Below are positions 1 to 11,744 of a DNA stretch of 64,000 bases, piece after piece. A program made the translations under genes and the position numbers. Under the pieces are notes generated by a model, which was not told where the DNA came from, ran no database searches, and worked only from the letters and a program-made list of their open reading frames with translations. The stretch's first letter is position 1, and each line of letters opens with the position of its first letter. The stretch comes from Dickeya oryzae (GTDB lineage: Bacteria; Pseudomonadota; Gammaproteobacteria; Enterobacterales; Enterobacteriaceae): positions 124,001 to 188,000 of the forward strand of contig NZ_ML762921.1 in the NCBI RefSeq assembly GCF_009372235.1, written 5' to 3'.

Positions 1-505
1 CCGCCAGCGCACCGTAGATGTGCCAGTCTGCCAGCACGCCGCCGACCACCGATCCAGTAAGAATAGCGGCGATGGTGGAAGCTTCCATCAATCCGTTGGC
101 TTTCACTAACTGATCGCCACGGGTGATTTCCCCCAGAATGCCGTATTTGGCCGGGGAATAGGCCGCCGCTCCCAGCCCCACCAGCGTATACCCCAGAAAC
201 GGGTTCCCACCCAGACAAATCCATAACGCGCCAGCCAGTTTCAGGGCGTTGGCAAACATCATCACCCGCCCTTTGGCGAAGCTGTCAGCAAACTGCCCCA
301 CAAACGGTGCCAGCACGATATAGGCGGCGACGAACCCCATTTGCAGGAAGGGCTGGCTCCAGTCGGGATACGCCAGCGATTTTACCAGTGCCAACGTAGC
401 GAACAGCAGCGCGTTATCGCCGAAAGCAGAGAAAAACTGCGCCACCATCACCGCATTCATACCGCGGGAAAACAGTGACGACGTAGGGGAAGGCGTGTGG
501 CTCAT
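1..505 (-). CDS. lplT: Lysophospholipid transporter LplT (partial, N-terminal part)
   Basis: The reverse strand from 505 reads [20 protein letters not shown] and continues open to the left edge, so only about 168 N-terminal residues are present. The sequence is that of the MFS-fold LplT flippase, which moves lysophosphatidylethanolamine inward across the inner membrane and hands it to Aas. Hydrophobic segments alternate with short loops as expected for MFS. The ATG overlaps the aas stop codon by four bases (ATGA, 502-505), so the two are translationally coupled. The aas-lplT order matches E. coli. Confidence 0.93.
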   Translation of the reverse strand, partial: MSHTPSPTSSLFSRGMNAVMVAQFFSAFGDNALLFATLALVKSLAYPDWSQPFLQMGFVAAYIVLAPFVGQFADSFAKGRVMMFANALKLAGALWICLGGNPFLGYTLVGLGAAAYSPAKYGILGEITRGDQLVKANGLMEASTIAAILTGSVVGGVLADWHIYGALA

Positions 506-2700
506 GCATCATGCTCCGAGGGGATAGGCGTGGCCTCTTGCGCGGCCACGGCGGGTTGTTCCGCCCATTGGCGCAGCGTAACGAAATCCGGTTTGCCGCT
601 GCCCAATAGCGGCAACTCTTTCAGGTAACGAATATCGCGCGGCACCGCCAGTTCCGGCACGCCACTCGCCCGAGCTTGTGTCAGCAGGCTATCGCGGGTC
701 AGCATGGCATCGGTGGTAAACAGCACCAGCGCTTCCCCTTTACTGCTGTCGCTGCGGGCGCTGGCAGCATGTTGGGCGTGGGGCGACACCTGATTGGCCA
801 GTTGCTCCACGCTCTCCAGCGACACCATTTCTCCGGCCAGCTTGGCAAAACGTTTTACACGCCCCACGATGGTACAAAAGCCCAGTTCATCTAAGTCAAC
901 GATATCGCCGGTATCGTACCAGTTCGCTTCTCTCTGCCCGTGCTCATTTTCCGCTGCTGGCGATTCCAGCTCGCCAGGGTTTTCCACCCGCAGGTAACCC
1001 TTCATCACATTTGGCCCACGCAGTTGCAGACGACCGCCATGATGGATACCCGCAACCGGGATCAACCTCGATTCCATCCCCGGCAACAAGCGACCAACGG
1101 AATGCAGTTTGCAGGCCATCGGTACGTTGATAGCCACCACCGGTGCGCATTCCGTCACACCGTAGCCTTCCAGAATACGAATGCCGAATTTGTCCTGCCA
1201 CTGCGTCCGCACCCGTTCGGAGAGTTTTTCCGCCCCGGCCACCACATAACGCAGGCGGGCGAAGTCATAGGGGTGGGCAAAGCGGGCATAATGCCCGAGG
1301 AAGGTCGAGGTGCCGAACAATACAGTGCAGTTACGGTCATACACCAGTTCCGGTACGATGCGGTAATGCAGCGGGCTGGGATAGAGGAAGACGCGCGCAC
1401 CGGTCATCAACGGCGTCAACAACCCGACCGTCAACCCAAATGCGTGGAACAGCGGCAAGGCCGACATAAAACGATCACGCGGGGTGAAATCGGCCACGGT
1501 GCGGATCTGCTCTACGTTAGCCATCAGGCTATTATGAGAATGCACCACCCCTTTCGGGTTGCCTTCCGAGCCGGACGTAAACAGAATGACCGCTGCGTCA
1601 TCCGGTTGCTGCGGGCACATCGCGCGCATCGGGAACAGCAGATGGCACAGGATCCACAGCTTATCCGACCATGTCACCGTGTCCTTCAGGTCTTCCAGAT
1701 AGACCCAATTGGCTTCTTTCACTTGCTGCGGCAGATGCGTCAGCTTGCCTTTTTCCAGAAACTGTCGCGACGTGACGATGGTTTTGATGCGCGCGGCGCT
1801 CATCGCGCTCTGAATGCCTTTCGCCCCAGCGGTATAGTTCAGCATCGCCGGTACCCGGCTGCTGAGCGACGCGCCAAGCACCGCCGCCGCCGTCACCGTC
1901 GCGTTGGGTAACAACAACCCGACATGCTCACGCTCGCTGGTAAAACGTTGCAGAATGCGCGCCACCCCGAGTGATTTCTTCAGCAGGCCGTGATAGCTGT
2001 CTTCCTTCAGATTAACGTCTTCGATACAGCCAGAGTGGTAACCGTACCGATCGCAGGCGGCCAGAAACGCCTGATACAGCGTATGACGCGGACGTACCGC
2101 CATACGCGCCTCCATCATGATGCGATGCAGCGCTTCGCCCGCCAGTTCGCGGCGTTCACGCGCCGAAGGGGCGACGGGCATCGGCAGCGTGGTTGGAGGC
2201 AGGAAATGCAGTGAAATCTGTGGAAGCAGACGACGACGCAACACCCCGCCCAAACGGCCGAAGTGCGTAAACTCCGCCCCTTCAATGCGAACAGGCACCA
2301 CCGCCGCGCCTGAGCGAGCCGCCACAAACGCCGCACCGCTGTAGATTTTCATCAGTGAGCCAGTCACGGTAATGCGCCCTTCGGGGAACACCACCACCGG
2401 ACGCCCCTGCTCCACCAAACGGATTAACTGCTTAATAGCCAACGGCTTGGTAGGGTCCAACGGCAGAAAATCGATATAGGGCTTCAGCCAGCGCATAAAC
2501 CAGCTATCAGCAATGCGGGAATAGACGGCAAATACCGGTTTGGTTTGTACCGGTAAGAACAGCGCCATCAGCACGCCATCGAGAAAGGAAACGTGATTGG
2601 GGGTAATCAATATCTTCGATTGCCGGAAACCGCTTTCATCACCCGAGATCTGAATGCGATACAGGTGCTTGAGCGCCCAGCGTAAAAAGGTATAAATCAT
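502..2700 (-). CDS. aas: Bifunctional acyltransferase / acyl-ACP synthetase Aas
   Basis: Aas reacylates 2-acyl-glycerophosphoethanolamine at the inner membrane and also activates fatty acids onto acyl carrier protein. The N-terminal PlsC-like acyltransferase carries the HX4D motif NHVSFLD (His36-Asp41) and FPEGRIT near residue 105. The rest is an AMP-binding synthetase with the P-loop [11 protein letters not shown] near residue 370 and the motif YDTGDIVDL further on. At 732 aa it is close to the enterobacterial length (about 720). A GGGAGG ribosome binding site precedes the ATG at 2700. It is the first gene of the aas-lplT unit. In E. coli the omr sRNAs and galR follow upstream; here about 6 kb of beta-glucoside genes lies between. 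Confidence 0.96.
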   Translation of the reverse strand: MIYTFLRWALKHLYRIQISGDESGFRQSKILITPNHVSFLDGVLMALFLPVQTKPVFAVYSRIADSWFMRWLKPYIDFLPLDPTKPLAIKQLIRLVEQGRPVVVFPEGRITVTGSLMKIYSGAAFVAARSGAAVVPVRIEGAEFTHFGRLGGVLRRRLLPQISLHFLPPTTLPMPVAPSARERRELAGEALHRIMMEARMAVRPRHTLYQAFLAACDRYGYHSGCIEDVNLKEDSYHGLLKKSLGVARILQRFTSEREHVGLLLPNATVTAAAVLGASLSSRVPAMLNYTAGAKGIQSAMSAARIKTIVTSRQFLEKGKLTHLPQQVKEANWVYLEDLKDTVTWSDKLWILCHLLFPMRAMCPQQPDDAAVILFTSGSEGNPKGVVHSHNSLMANVEQIRTVADFTPRDRFMSALPLFHAFGLTVGLLTPLMTGARVFLYPSPLHYRIVPELVYDRNCTVLFGTSTFLGHYARFAHPYDFARLRYVVAGAEKLSERVRTQWQDKFGIRILEGYGVTECAPVVAINVPMACKLHSVGRLLPGMESRLIPVAGIHHGGRLQLRGPNVMKGYLRVENPGELESPAAENEHGQREANWYDTGDIVDLDELGFCTIVGRVKRFAKLAGEMVSLESVEQLANQVSPHAQHAASARSDSSKGEALVLFTTDAMLTRDSLLTQARASGVPELAVPRDIRYLKELPLLGSGKPDFVTLRQWAEQPAVAAQEATPIPSEHDA

Positions 2701-2924
2701 CCCACCTCCCTATGTCTAAACAGTAACTCTGACGTGATAGTCACCTTGAGGTAAACCGTCACGCTGCCCGGTTTGGACCCCACATGCCACGGATTGTTCA
2801 TGGCGGCCAGCCAAAGGGTTCACCATACCATAAACCGTAGCAAGATTAGCGATGAAAACACCGCCGAGTCAGCGGCGAGGGGGAGTAAAAAACAGCAGAA
2901 AATCATCAAACTGCAGAGTAGAAA

Positions 2925-2948
2925 GATAGGGCGGGTGGCGTCCCGCCC
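2925..2948 (-). terminator. Rho-independent terminator after the beta-glucoside operon
   Basis: Read on the minus strand, GGGCGGG-acgcca-CCCGCCC (2948-2929) is followed by TATCTTTCT, just past the stop codon at 2959. The 7-bp all-GC stem and T-rich tail suit a terminator for the GH1 gene. It also separates this operon from aas. Confidence 0.65.
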
Positions 2949-2958
2949 AGGGGAAGGG

Positions 2959-4365
<1,407 letters not shown>

Positions 4366-4409
4366 TTACTATCCGGTAAAGCCGACAACTCACGCTATCG
4401 GCGTTTGAA

Positions 4410-5891
<1,482 letters not shown>

Positions 5892-7808
5892 TTAAGCCGC
5901 AGCCGCGGTCAGTTTCATCAAAGCGTCGCGCGAGTGGACGTCGCCATTGAGCAACGGGCTCACGTCGCCATAACATTCGGTATTGGTGACAATCATGATC
6001 ACGCTGGGGTCAATCCCTTCTGCCAGCAGCGCCGACAGGTCGAAGCTCACCAATGGCTCGCCGACTTCCACTATCTGCCCTGGTTGGGCGTGACGGATAA
6101 AGTGACGACCGCCAAGTTTGACGGTATCGATGCCAATGTGGATCAGTACCTCGGCACCGGTATCGCTCTTAAGCGTCAGCGCGTGGTGGGTGTCGAATAT
6201 CGACTCGACACGTCCATTGACCGGCGACAACAGCTCGCCGCTTTCCGGGTAGATGGCGATCCCTTTGCCAAATACTTCCCCGGCAAACACCGGATCGCTA
6301 AGACTCTCTAACGCCACCACTCGCCCGGCCACCGGCGCAAACAGCTTTTCGTTGTGGAAAGACTTTTCTTTATTAAACAATTGATTACCAGACTCACTCA
6401 GCACCACCGGCGCGGCAGGCATGACTACCTGCCCTTCTTGCGATGTAGCGGCTTTCCCCACGTTCTCCTCAAATCCAAGCACGCAGGTCACTACTGTGGC
6501 CGTGACAAACGAAATCGCCATGCTGGCCAGCGCGTACAGGAAGGTCGGCCCCACCAGCGCAGGTAACCCCGGCAGTCCGCTTAAAGCAAAGGCATAGGTT
6601 TTGACCCCGAAAAACATGGCAAATGAACCGCCGCAGGCACCGCCAATCAACGCAGCGGCGAACGGGCGTTTAAAACGAATATTGACGCCGTACATCGCCG
6701 GTTCGGTAATACCCATAGTGGCAGTCAGGCTGGTGGATAACGCCAGCGACTTGGTTTTCTTGTCATGGGCGCGCAAGAACACGCCGAACGCCGCCCCCGC
6801 CTGCCCCATGTTGGCGATATAGAAGATTATCTTGAACGGATCGAACCCCATCTTGCTGATGTTATTGATCATGATAGGGATCAACACATAGTGCATACCG
6901 GTGATGATGATCATCGACAGCGTTCCGCCCAGAATCAGCCCGGCCAGAATGCCCATGTTATCCACCAGCCAGACAATGCCGGTGGAAAGCTGGTTGCCAA
7001 CGATAATGCCGATCGGACCGATGACGATCAGCATCACTGGTGCGACAATCAGCAATGTCAGTAGTGGCACGAACATGGTTTTCAGCGCACCTGGCATGAA
7101 GCGGTCCACACGGCGCTCCACCCAGGACATCAGCCATACCGCCAGCAGTATCGGGATCACCGACGAAGCATAAGATACTGGCGATACCGGCAGCCCAAGA
7201 AAGGTAATCTCACCACCGCCCGCAAACAGCTTGGTCAATGTGGGATGCAGCAACGTGGCCGCCAGCGCTACCGCCACATACGGATTACAGCCAAACTTGT
7301 GGGCAGCGCTGAACGCCAGCACCAGTGGCATGAAGTAAAAAATGCCGTCACTGATGGCAGACAGAATCAAGTAGGTTTGGTTGGTATTGGATACCCAGTG
7401 CAACGCTACCAGCAGCGATAGGATCCCTTTAAGGATACCAGCACCGGCAATGGCAGGGATAATCGGCGAGAAGATGCTGGAAAACGCTTCCAGCAGCGCC
7501 GAAACAGGGTGGCGTGGTACCCCGGTTTGCGAGGCACCGGCGGTCTGGCTCGACAGTTGCGGATACTGCCGTGTCAATGCCCGATAAACATCTGCCACCT
7601 CGTTGCCGATGATCACCTGAAACTGTTCACCAGCGATGTTAATACCCATTACCCCGTCTAATGCTTCCAACTGGGCGCGGTCGATACGCTGCGCTTCATG
7701 CAAATAAAAACGCAATCGGGTAATGCAATGAAAAACCTGTCGGATATTTCCTTCCCCCCCGACAAGCGCCACAATATTCTTTGCTGTCTCCTGATAATTT
7801 ACTGACAT
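5892..7808 (-). CDS. bglF: Beta-glucoside PTS permease EIIBCA
   Basis: Membrane permease that imports and phosphorylates beta-glucosides. Order of domains: EIIB (residues 1-90) with phosphorylation Cys28 in VFHCITRLRF; membrane EIIC (about 105-460) with many hydrophobic segments and the motif GITEPAMYGV; EIIA (about 490-638) with the phosphohistidine motif VLIHIGIDTVKL. At 638 aa it is a normal BglF/ArbF. The start at 7808 has AGAGGAA upstream. It lies between the antiterminator gene and the GH1 gene, the G-F-B order of the arb and bgl operons. In BglF-type systems the permease also phosphorylates and inactivates the antiterminator when no sugar is present; the second antiterminator site just upstream supports the same logic here. 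Confidence 0.95.
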   Translation of the reverse strand: MSVNYQETAKNIVALVGGEGNIRQVFHCITRLRFYLHEAQRIDRAQLEALDGVMGINIAGEQFQVIIGNEVADVYRALTRQYPQLSSQTAGASQTGVPRHPVSALLEAFSSIFSPIIPAIAGAGILKGILSLLVALHWVSNTNQTYLILSAISDGIFYFMPLVLAFSAAHKFGCNPYVAVALAATLLHPTLTKLFAGGGEITFLGLPVSPVSYASSVIPILLAVWLMSWVERRVDRFMPGALKTMFVPLLTLLIVAPVMLIVIGPIGIIVGNQLSTGIVWLVDNMGILAGLILGGTLSMIIITGMHYVLIPIMINNISKMGFDPFKIIFYIANMGQAGAAFGVFLRAHDKKTKSLALSTSLTATMGITEPAMYGVNIRFKRPFAAALIGGACGGSFAMFFGVKTYAFALSGLPGLPALVGPTFLYALASMAISFVTATVVTCVLGFEENVGKAATSQEGQVVMPAAPVVLSESGNQLFNKEKSFHNEKLFAPVAGRVVALESLSDPVFAGEVFGKGIAIYPESGELLSPVNGRVESIFDTHHALTLKSDTGAEVLIHIGIDTVKLGGRHFIRHAQPGQIVEVGEPLVSFDLSALLAEGIDPSVIMIVTNTECYGDVSPLLNGDVHSRDALMKLTAAAA

Positions 7809-7854
7809 AACAATTCCTCTTTCCAGAAAGAAATCTTACGATTTCTACAACAAC

Positions 7855-7933
7855 CGCACGGTATTTACCGTGGCGCCTTGTTCCTCTGGGGTTTGCCTGC
7901 GTCAGCGGATATCACTGCTGCCAGTAACAAGCC
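7855..7933 (-). promoter_or_regulatory. Second antiterminator (RAT-like) site and weak hairpin between antiterminator and PTS genes
   Basis: On the minus strand GGCTTGTTACTG (7933-7922) and GCAGGCAAACCCC (7900-7888) are the two halves expected of a BglG/LicT RNA antiterminator, but about 20 nt sit between them instead of a short loop. A hairpin CACGGTA-aa-TACCGTG follows (7872-7857) without a clear U-run. In E. coli bgl a second terminator also lies between bglG and bglF. The half-sites are seen; their function is inferred. Confidence 0.5.
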
Positions 7934-7949
7934 TATTCGGAATAATTTA

Positions 7950-8001
7950 TACCCTTCATACTTCACGTTGCAGGTGTGTGGGTTGCCCTCAACTCGAATT
8001 A
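7950..8001. repeat. Degenerate copy of the TATACCC-ended palindromic element
   Basis: This stretch keeps the two ends of the element found whole at 48168-48294 (ATACCC.TCATACTTCA.GTTGCAGG at one side, CAACTCGAATTATT at the other) but has lost most of the middle. It forms the last codons and stop of the antiterminator gene. Confidence 0.7.
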
Positions 8002-8840
8002 TTGGGGGTAAGACAATGAATCATATTATCGATATGAATGGTTAAGTAGAGTTTCTCCGAATTGGTCATGGTGTGTTGGTAGTTTTTTTTGATAAAGGTA
8101 TTGATGACCTCTACACAGCCCAGCGTTTTTTGATAACGTTGCTGAACCATGGTAAATAAATCGCCGTCGTCATTATCCAGCGAAGCACCTTCCACCACAC
8201 GCTGAGAAAAAAACTTCAGGTGGGTAATAAAACGGTAGTAATTGCTATTATTTTCATCCAGCGGCACCTGAAAATAATATTTGACGATATTCTGCACCTG
8301 ATAAATCAGTTGCGTAATCTGCTTCATATTGCCGATATTATCGCCAAGCTCAGCATTGACGATATGCAACGCAATGCTGCAAGCTTCATCTTCTGGTAGT
8401 GTGACGCCCAACGTTTCCTGTATCAACACCAGCGCCTGCTCCGCCACCGCGTACTCTTGCTTGTAGAAATGCCGAACTTCCCAGTGCAGTGGGTTCTGAA
8501 TCAGCGTGCCGTTGCGCTGGCACTGTAAGGCGAATGCCAGGTGATCCGCTAGCGTAACGTAAATGCCTTCACTCAATTTCTGCTGAAGCTGTTTTTTCAC
8601 CGTTTCGACAATATCACTGGTGAGCTGCAATATTTCCAACGGGATTTCCTGCGCCAGATCCTTAAAACGAGCGGAAATAGCGTTATCCTGCAAACGGAAT
8701 ATTTTCTCCACCTTCGACATTTTCACATCCTGCCCGGTTCGGGAATGAAAACCCAATCCGCAGCCGGTCAAGATAAGCTCCTGCCCCTGATTGTCGATCA
8801 CGCTGACTACATTATTATTCAGGACTTGAGTTATCCTCAT
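7989..8840 (-). CDS. bglG: BglG/LicT-family transcriptional antiterminator
   Basis: RNA-binding antiterminator for beta-glucoside genes. The N-terminal CAT domain (MRITQVLNNNVVSVID, residues 1-55) binds the RAT hairpin; two PTS regulation domains follow (about 65-165 and 170-280) with the conserved histidine regions LADHLAFAL and IALHIVNAE, where PTS phosphorylation sets activity. At 283 aa it has family length. It is the first gene of the operon, behind a RAT site and terminator, and matches ArbG/BglG in position. The last residues NNSS and the TGA come from the end of a palindromic element, so the original C-terminus may have been slightly different. Confidence 0.95.
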   Translation of the reverse strand: MRITQVLNNNVVSVIDNQGQELILTGCGLGFHSRTGQDVKMSKVEKIFRLQDNAISARFKDLAQEIPLEILQLTSDIVETVKKQLQQKLSEGIYVTLADHLAFALQCQRNGTLIQNPLHWEVRHFYKQEYAVAEQALVLIQETLGVTLPEDEACSIALHIVNAELGDNIGNMKQITQLIYQVQNIVKYYFQVPLDENNSNYYRFITHLKFFSQRVVEGASLDNDDGDLFTMVQQRYQKTLGCVEVINTFIKKNYQHTMTNSEKLYLTIHIDNMIHCLTPNNSS

Positions 8841-8863
8841 CGCATTCTCCTGAAAACAGAAAC

Positions 8864-8952
8864 GGGCAAAACCTAAATACAGCCAACAACGAAGTCAGGC
8901 GACTTCATACTGTTGCTGCACTTATGTTTTGCCCGCCGAACGGTAACAAGTC
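8864..8952 (-). promoter_or_regulatory. RAT antiterminator overlapping a long leader terminator
   Basis: The leader RNA reads GACTTGTTACCG-ttcg-GCGGGCAAAAC (8952-8926), an almost canonical BglG/LicT target. Its 3' half GGGCAAAAC (8934-8926) also pairs with GTTTTGCCC (8872-8864), closing a long imperfect stem that contains an inner GAAGTC-gcct-GACTTC hairpin and ends in GTTTCTGTTTT. The two structures exclude each other, so a bound antiterminator would prevent termination before the first gene. Confidence 0.82.
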
Positions 8953-8969
8953 TTATGCAATGAGCAAAA

Positions 8970-8996
8970 ATTATCACCCAGTATTTTTGGCGTCAA
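8970..8996 (-). promoter_or_regulatory. Probable sigma-70 promoter of the beta-glucoside operon
   Basis: Minus strand TTGACG (8996-8991) and GATAAT (8975-8970) with a 15-bp gap, about 20 nt upstream of the RAT site. The spacing is short, so this is a candidate only. Fragments resembling CRP half-sites lie further upstream but none is convincing. Confidence 0.4.
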
Positions 8997-9074
8997 TCGT
9001 GTCACTAACAGCGCGAGGGATTTCTTTTTTATTTGTGACAAGGGTATTATTTTCCCGCCCGCCGGATCGCAGGC

Positions 9075-9165
9075 AAAAAAAAACCTACGCATCCGCGTAG
9101 GTTGGTGAAATTTGAATGGTTCAATGTGGAGAACACATCGATTGTCACCCATCAATACCTCTGGG
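9075..9165 (-). ncRNA. omrA: OmrA/OmrB-type small RNA
   Basis: The minus strand from 9165 begins CCCAGAGGTATTGAT, the invariant 5' seed of OmrA and OmrB, and ends with the terminator hairpin ACCTACGC-GGAT-GCGTAGGT followed by nine U residues (9083-9075); the total is 91 nt. In E. coli the two Omr RNAs are OmpR-activated, Hfq-dependent repressors of outer membrane receptors, curli and ompR itself, and lie between aas and galR, which is also where this copy sits. Only one copy is present here; the middle differs from both E. coli RNAs, so calling it A or B is arbitrary. A TAGAGT -10-like box lies just upstream. Confidence 0.9.
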
Positions 9166-9269
9166 ACTTGTTACTCTAAAGACAGTCACCCCGAATCACT
9201 AGCGCAGAATCGAAAGATAACCGTTCGAAGTGCAACTAACTGTAAAATTCTCAGGTGAGCTGTAATAAA

Positions 9270-9305
9270 GGCGTGAAAACGCAGCGACATCGCCACTGAC
9301 ACGCC
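9270..9305 (-). terminator. Possible terminator after lpxO
   Basis: Minus strand GGCGTG (9305-9300) pairs with CACGCC (9275-9270), with an inner GCGATGTCGC hairpin and TTTATTACAG after it, 12 bases past the lpxO stop. The stem is short and the U-run interrupted. Confidence 0.35.
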
Positions 9306-9316
9306 CGGATCCAGAC

Positions 9317-10219
9317 TTACAACGCCCACCAAATCCCTGCGGCGATCCCGCCGAACAGCACCCATTTCACCAGATAGTAAACCGGCTTATTCCAGCTTTT
9401 CAGCCGTTTTCCCACTTTGCGTACCGCATAGAGATATTTGAAAATTCGATTGATGCCGCCAGTACGATCTCCATCGCTATTCGGCGCGGCCGCCGCACTC
9501 ATCAAATGACGCCCCAGCCAGTAATTCACCGCTTGCGCCCAGCGATAACGCATTGGTCGCTCAATGTCGCAAAACAGGATCAAGCGGTTCTGCCCGCTGC
9601 TGTTTTCCGCATAATGGATATAGGTTTCGTCAAACAGCACACCTTCACCATCACGCCAGCTATAACGCTCGCCATCGACCTCGATAAAACAACGGTCATC
9701 GTTAGGTGTCGACAGCCCCAGGTGGTAGCGCAGCGAACCGGCATACGGGTCACGGTGGCGCGGCAGTCGGCTACCGTCCGGCAAGGTGGCGAACATGGCG
9801 GCCTTTATCGACGGCACCGAGCGCAGCAGCGCGGTGGTATTGGGGCACAACGCATCCGCTGAAGGGTGAGATTCCTCATACCATTTCAGGTAGAAGCGCT
9901 TCCAGCCGGTCTTGAAAAACGAGTTGAACCCGGCATCGTTATACCGATCCGAGGCTTTAATCTCCTGCATTGCCAGTAGCTTTTCGCCTTCCTCACGGAT
10001 CGTCTGCCAGTTCTGCTGTAGCGCCGCCAGTTCGGGAAAATGTTCAGGTTTGAGATACGGTGTCACTGGGACACGGGAAAACAGGTACATAAAGACGTTG
10101 AGCGGTGCGGTAAAGGTCGAATGATCCGACAATTGTCGCCAAAATTGATATCGCACACGACCACGGAAATGGACGTAGGCCACCGCCAGAATAAACACCA
10201 GCAGAATAATATATTTCAT
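9317..10219 (-). CDS. lpxO: Lipid A 2-hydroxylase LpxO
   Basis: Fe(II)/2-oxoglutarate dioxygenase of the inner membrane that adds a 2-hydroxyl to the secondary acyl chain of lipid A. A hydrophobic anchor MKYIILLVFILAVAYV opens the protein; the aspartyl/asparaginyl beta-hydroxylase fold carries the metal ligands His155 and Asp157 (PRHRDPY) and His202 (YIHYAEN), with Arg212 (NRLIL) placed to bind 2-oxoglutarate. Another hydrophobic segment closes the C-terminus. I chose the ATG at 10219 (300 aa, GGAAGGAA upstream) over the longer frame from 10327, because the residues before it look non-coding and LpxO proteins are about 300 aa. It stands alone between the omr RNA and galR. Confidence 0.92.
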   Translation of the reverse strand: MKYIILLVFILAVAYVHFRGRVRYQFWRQLSDHSTFTAPLNVFMYLFSRVPVTPYLKPEHFPELAALQQNWQTIREEGEKLLAMQEIKASDRYNDAGFNSFFKTGWKRFYLKWYEESHPSADALCPNTTALLRSVPSIKAAMFATLPDGSRLPRHRDPYAGSLRYHLGLSTPNDDRCFIEVDGERYSWRDGEGVLFDETYIHYAENSSGQNRLILFCDIERPMRYRWAQAVNYWLGRHLMSAAAAPNSDGDRTGGINRIFKYLYAVRKVGKRLKSWNKPVYYLVKWVLFGGIAAGIWWAL

Positions 10220-10503
10220 ACTGAGAATTCCTTCCCTGAGACAGAGGGTTATCCCCATGACTGAGTACCATACCCAGCGCAAGAGATAGCACGTTGAAAA
10301 AACATCGGCACAACATATGCCAAACAATCCGCTTACGCTTCACGAATATTGCTGCCGAAAGGAAATCGTCGATGGCAAACAAGCGGTAAAAGCGATGAAC
10401 GTAGCAGATGAAAGCGGTGAAAGTTGCGATCCCCGCCTCTTGCAGCCACGGCCTAATTCCGTGACACTCAGACAGTTACTTGATTCGACGACTCATTTTT
10501 ACA

Positions 10504-10656
10504 TTAAGAGCCTATCCCATCAGGCGTTATTGGCGCAGCCAGTTTGGACTCAGGAAGCCGCAGAGAACCCGCAGCGTACACGGAGTACGTGAGGCGTTCG
10601 AGCACTGCCCCGGGCCAAAATGGCCAGCGAAATAGCCCTAATGGAATAGGCTCTAA
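10504..10656. repeat. MITE-like palindromic element in the galR promoter region
   Basis: TTAAGAGCCTATCCCAT at 10504-10520 is repeated inverted as ATGGAATAGGCTCTAA at 10641-10656. The 120 bases between contain no reading frame. The right end lies 18 bp before the galR ATG, so the element must contain or displace the galR promoter. I know of similar GAGCCTAT-ended elements scattered in soft-rot genomes from memory only. Confidence 0.7.
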
Positions 10657-10674
10657 GAGCAATAGGAAACCTTC

Positions 10675-11688
10675 ATGGCCACCATAAAGGATGTCGCCAG
10701 GCTGGCTGGTGTGTCGGTCGCCACCGTATCACGTGTGATCAACGATTCGCCCAAAGCCAGTGAGCACGCACGCAGCGCCGTTCTGCAGGCCATGCAACAG
10801 TTGCAGTACCATCCGAACGCCAACGCCCGTGCGCTGGCCCAGCAGTCTACCGAAACGCTGGGGCTGGTGGTCTCTGACGTGTCCGACCCGTTTTTCGGCA
10901 CCATGGTCAAAGCCGTGGAGCAGGAAGCCTATCGTACTGGTAATTTTCTGCTGATCGGCAACGGTTACCACATCGCGCACAAAGAGCGGCAAGCCATTGA
11001 ACAGTTGATTCGTCATCGCTGCGCAGCACTGGTGGTGCATGCCAAAATGTTGCCGGATGAAGAGCTGGCGCAACTGATGGAACAGATCCCAGGCATGGTG
11101 TTGATCAACCGTATTCTGCCGGGGTACGAGGTGCGCTGCGTGGCGCTGGATAACCGTTATGGTGCCTGGCTGGCTACCCGACATCTGATTCTGCAAGGGC
11201 ATCGCCAGATTGGTATTTTGTGTTCCAATCATGCGATTTCCGATGCCGACGACCGCCTGGCGGGCTACCGGGACGCGCTGGCCGAACACGATATTGCACT
11301 GGATGAGCAGTTGATCGCCTACGGCGAACCGGATGAAAGCGGCGGCGAAGCCGCGATGACTACGCTGCTGGAGCGCGGCCGCCCGGTGACGGCGCTGACC
11401 TGCTACAACGACCCGATGGCCGCTGGTGCGTTGGCGGTGTTGAGTGATAACGGCATCGACGTGCCGCGAGACATGTCGCTTATCGGCTTCGACGATGTGC
11501 TGCTGTCGCGTTACCTGCGACCGCGCCTGACCACTATCCGCTATCCAATCACCGCGATGGCGACACAGGCGGCACAAATTGCGCTGGCGCTGGCAAACAA
11601 CACACCGCTACCCAACGCCATCAACCTGTTCCACCCGACGCTGATTCGCCGCCATTCCGTTGCCAGTTTGAACAGTGGACAGCCTTGA
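10675..11688 (+). CDS. galR: Galactose regulator GalR (LacI family)
   Basis: Repressor of galactose transport and catabolism genes, released by D-galactose. The N-terminal helix-turn-helix MATIKDVARLAGVSVATVSR is identical to E. coli GalR, followed by hinge region NARALAQQ and a periplasmic-binding-protein-like effector domain with GNGYH and IRHRCAALVVHAK. The C-terminal RYPITAMATQAA and RRHSV also match GalR. At 337 aa it has normal length. AGGAAA lies before the ATG. It occupies the ancestral omr-galR-lysA interval. A palindromic element directly upstream suggests altered control. Confidence 0.96.
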   Translation: MATIKDVARLAGVSVATVSRVINDSPKASEHARSAVLQAMQQLQYHPNANARALAQQSTETLGLVVSDVSDPFFGTMVKAVEQEAYRTGNFLLIGNGYHIAHKERQAIEQLIRHRCAALVVHAKMLPDEELAQLMEQIPGMVLINRILPGYEVRCVALDNRYGAWLATRHLILQGHRQIGILCSNHAISDADDRLAGYRDALAEHDIALDEQLIAYGEPDESGGEAAMTTLLERGRPVTALTCYNDPMAAGALAVLSDNGIDVPRDMSLIGFDDVLLSRYLRPRLTTIRYPITAMATQAAQIALALANNTPLPNAINLFHPTLIRRHSVASLNSGQP

Positions 11689-11744
11689 TGCGTTAAGGCT
11701 GTTAACAAACAGCCGCGTTGTTTCACTAATAATGGATTTATGTC

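Noticed and set aside
940-1911. Plus-strand open frame of 323 residues
   Set aside because: It lies opposite aas, is His/Arg/Gln-rich and has no ribosome binding site; it is the antisense shadow of a GC-rich gene.
10729-11577. Minus-strand open frame of 282 residues opposite galR
   Set aside because: The galR frame is certain; the antisense frame has no family features.
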